Assembly: GCA_002313325.1 (NCBI GenBank) | Contig: DCBE01000043.1 | Location: forward strand, 19,969 to 61,056 | DNA from: Flavobacteriaceae bacterium UBA1115 | Lineage (GTDB): Bacteria; Bacteroidota; Bacteroidia; Flavobacteriales; Flavobacteriaceae | DNA length: 41,088 nucleotides | Direction: 5' to 3' | Shown here: in pieces, positions 39,619 to 41,088 of the stretch | Numbering within the stretch: the first letter of the stretch is position 1 | Layout: each line of letters opens with the position of its first letter | The notes under the pieces: model-generated | Database searches by the model: none | Told to the model about the DNA's origin: nothing | What the model saw: only the letters and a program-made list of their open reading frames with translations | Made by a program: the position numbers and the translations under genes

Positions 39619-40959
39619 ATGGAGCTTTTCCTAATTAAGGGCGGTCAGCTGATTTTAAGTTTATCCCTACTAATTGTTTTACACGAACTAGGACATTTTA
39701 TCCCAGCAAAACTTTTTAAAACACGGGTTGAAAAATTCTACCTGTTTTTTGACGTCAAGTTTTCACTTTTTAAAAAGAAGATAGGCGAAACCGTATACGG
39801 CATTGGATGGCTTCCGCTTGGTGGTTATGTGAAAATATCAGGGATGATAGATGAAAGCATGGACACCGAACAAATGGCAAAGCCCGCCCAACCTTGGGAG
39901 TTTCGCGCCAAGCCAACATGGCAACGGCTGATCATCATGTTGGGCGGCGTTACGGTCAACCTGGTGCTTGGCTTTTTGATTTATATGATGGTCATGTTCG
40001 TATGGGGAAAAACGATAATTACTAACGATACTTTGGCCTACGGATTGGCACCTACGCCCACAACCGCCGCATTGGGATTTGATGTTGGCGATAAGATATC
40101 ATCCGTTGACGGCATGGTATTGGACGATGCCATGGACATCAACAAATGGTTGTTTTTACGTGATGTTTCTAACGTAGTAGTGGTTCGTGCCGACGGCACG
40201 AATGCATCCGTAGCCATTCCAGAAGATTTTGGCAAACAACTTTTTGCAGCAGGCGAAATGATTCCTTTTGTACCATATATTCCAGCCATAATAGACCGTG
40301 TGGTGGTAGGCTCTTCAGCCGAAGCAGCGGGTCTTTTGGCAAACGATCAAATCATAGGAGTTGACGGAACGGCAATCAACCCTCATCATCCAACGACGAT
40401 ACCTCCTGTTCAAGTAAGCAATGCCTTTAAGCAACGCCAAGCTGAAAAGGTAGTAATGCAAATCTTAAGAGATAACATCATAAATGAAATTGAAATTCAG
40501 GTACCCATGGGAGACACTTTGGGCATCTATTATAAAGAGACATTCCCAAAAGCGACCACCTATACTTATGATGCAGGTCAGAGCATCAAAGAAGGTTTTA
40601 ATTACGGATACTGGACGTTGTACGATTACATTGCCCAGTTCAAATTTGTATTTACTAAAAAGGGCGCAAGTCAGTTGGGTGGTTTTGGCACCATCGGTAG
40701 TTTGTTTCCATCCGAGTGGAACTGGCGTGTATTTTGGGAACGTACTGCCTTGATATCTATTATTTTGGCGTTTATGAACGTGTTGCCCATTCCAGCTTTG
40801 GACGGCGGTCATGTGGTGTTTTTATCCTACGAAATGCTGACGGGACGCAAGCCGCATCAAAAGGTGTTGGAATATGCACAGGTAATAGGATTATTTTTAC
40901 TATTAGGCTTGTTTGTTTTTGCCAACGGTAACGACATTTATCGTTTTATACTCTCATAG
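39619..40959 (+). CDS. rseP: RseP-type site-2 intramembrane zinc metalloprotease
   Basis: A 446-residue inner-membrane protease that cleaves transmembrane segments such as anti-sigma factors. The zinc motif HELGH (22-26) is in the first helix, and the third ligand motif NVLPIPALDGGH (Asp395) is near the C-terminus. Between them are PDZ-like segments (about 140-200 and 225-285, with GSSAEAAGLLANDQIIGVDG). The final helix ends in NGNDIYRFIL, close to the family pattern. Its natural substrate here is unknown. It is a single-gene unit before tRNA-Asn. Confidence 0.95.
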   Translation: MELFLIKGGQLILSLSLLIVLHELGHFIPAKLFKTRVEKFYLFFDVKFSLFKKKIGETVYGIGWLPLGGYVKISGMIDESMDTEQMAKPAQPWEFRAKPTWQRLIIMLGGVTVNLVLGFLIYMMVMFVWGKTIITNDTLAYGLAPTPTTAALGFDVGDKISSVDGMVLDDAMDINKWLFLRDVSNVVVVRADGTNASVAIPEDFGKQLFAAGEMIPFVPYIPAIIDRVVVGSSAEAAGLLANDQIIGVDGTAINPHHPTTIPPVQVSNAFKQRQAEKVVMQILRDNIINEIEIQVPMGDTLGIYYKETFPKATTYTYDAGQSIKEGFNYGYWTLYDYIAQFKFVFTKKGASQLGGFGTIGSLFPSEWNWRVFWERTALISIILAFMNVLPIPALDGGHVVFLSYEMLTGRKPHQKVLEYAQVIGLFLLLGLFVFANGNDIYRFILS

Positions 40960-40989
40960 ACGGTGGAATATTATTTTCTATATATGCGT

Positions 40990-41019
40990 TTGATAGCAAC
41001 TAAATAAAAATTATATTTG
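40990..41019 (+). promoter_or_regulatory. Promoter of tRNA-Asn
   Basis: TTG (40990-40992), a 19-nt spacer and TATATTTG (41012-41019) match the Bacteroidetes consensus exactly. The box ends 9 nt before the mature tRNA 5' end. Confidence 0.75.
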
Positions 41020-41028
41020 GCCACATTT

Positions 41029-41088
41029 TCCTCCTTAGCTCAGTTGGTTAGAGCATCTGACTGTTAATCAGAGGGTCCTTGGTTCGAG
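41029..41088 (+). tRNA. tRNA-Asn (GTT), truncated by the window edge
   Basis: The acceptor 5' strand TCCTCCT, U8-A9, D-stem GCTC/GAGC, anticodon stem TCTGA/TCAGA with loop CTGTTAA (anticodon GTT), variable loop GGGTC and the start of the T-arm CTTGGTTCGAG are visible. The 3' acceptor strand lies beyond the window. Confidence 0.95.

Noticed and set aside
1..41088. Avoidance of GATC or GATATC as a clue to the methyltransferase target
   Set aside because: Both sequences occur in the window (for example GATC near 3704, 5000 and 9500; GATATC near 10763 and 14025), so no avoidance is apparent and the target cannot be inferred.
1..41088. CRISPR arrays, insertion sequences, prophage or integrases
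   Set aside because: No regularly spaced repeats, transposase or integrase motifs, or phage proteins were recognised on either strand.

Overview
The window is chromosomal DNA from a member of the Bacteroidetes, most likely a marine-type flavobacterium (Flavobacteriaceae). The evidence is the SusC-like TonB receptor with a carboxypeptidase-regulatory-like N-terminus, the hem gene order with a divergent AraC regulator, near absence of Shine-Dalgarno sequences, and promoters of the Bacteroidetes type (TTG, about 19 nt, TAnnTTTG). No rRNA, CRISPR array, insertion sequence or phage gene was found. Most of it looks like ordinary core genome with tightly packed genes.

Layout. 1-7 kb: heme synthesis. 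hemA-hemC-hemD-hemE run leftward with 8-nt overlaps; an AraC regulator, hemH, hemJ and an NtrY-like histidine kinase run rightward. 7-12 kb: housekeeping genes (PlsC acyltransferase, bacilliredoxin, methyltransferase, TerB/DnaJ protein, HupE/UreJ protein, dCMP deaminase, MarC protein, DUF3109 protein). 12-15.5 kb: class I ribonucleotide reductase nrdB-nrdA. 15.5-22 kb: a PiT phosphate transporter, then a TonB receptor with a beta-helix lipoprotein. 21.9-23.7 kb: dgt and tadA. 23.7-26.1 kb: an AT-rich, apparently acquired island with a D12-class adenine methyltransferase and a DUF3883/PD-(D/E)xK nuclease candidate, i.e. a restriction-modification-like pair. 26.1-28.7 kb: aspS with a small membrane protein, and a YwqK-like secreted protein. 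28.7-35.2 kb: a tetR-tolC-MFP-RND efflux operon. 35.3-37.4 kb: prenyl diphosphate synthase and lycopene cyclase. 37.5-39.5 kb: metal handling genes (ZIP transporter, a Tp34/P19-like periplasmic protein, Sco/SenC). 39.6-41.1 kb: rseP and a truncated tRNA-Asn.

The most interesting items are: the methyltransferase/nuclease island, which carries its own sigma70-like promoter and a strong Shine-Dalgarno unlike the rest of the window; a repeated arrangement in which the -7 box ends only 4-5 nt before the start codon, suggesting leaderless mRNAs; a perfect palindrome over the tetR promoter; a ferrochelatase with an internal cysteine cluster; a P19-like metal protein lacking one expected ligand and lying next to Sco; and an 11-bp tandem repeat directly upstream of a promoter. 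All functional calls rest on recognition of sequence motifs by eye; no database search was run.
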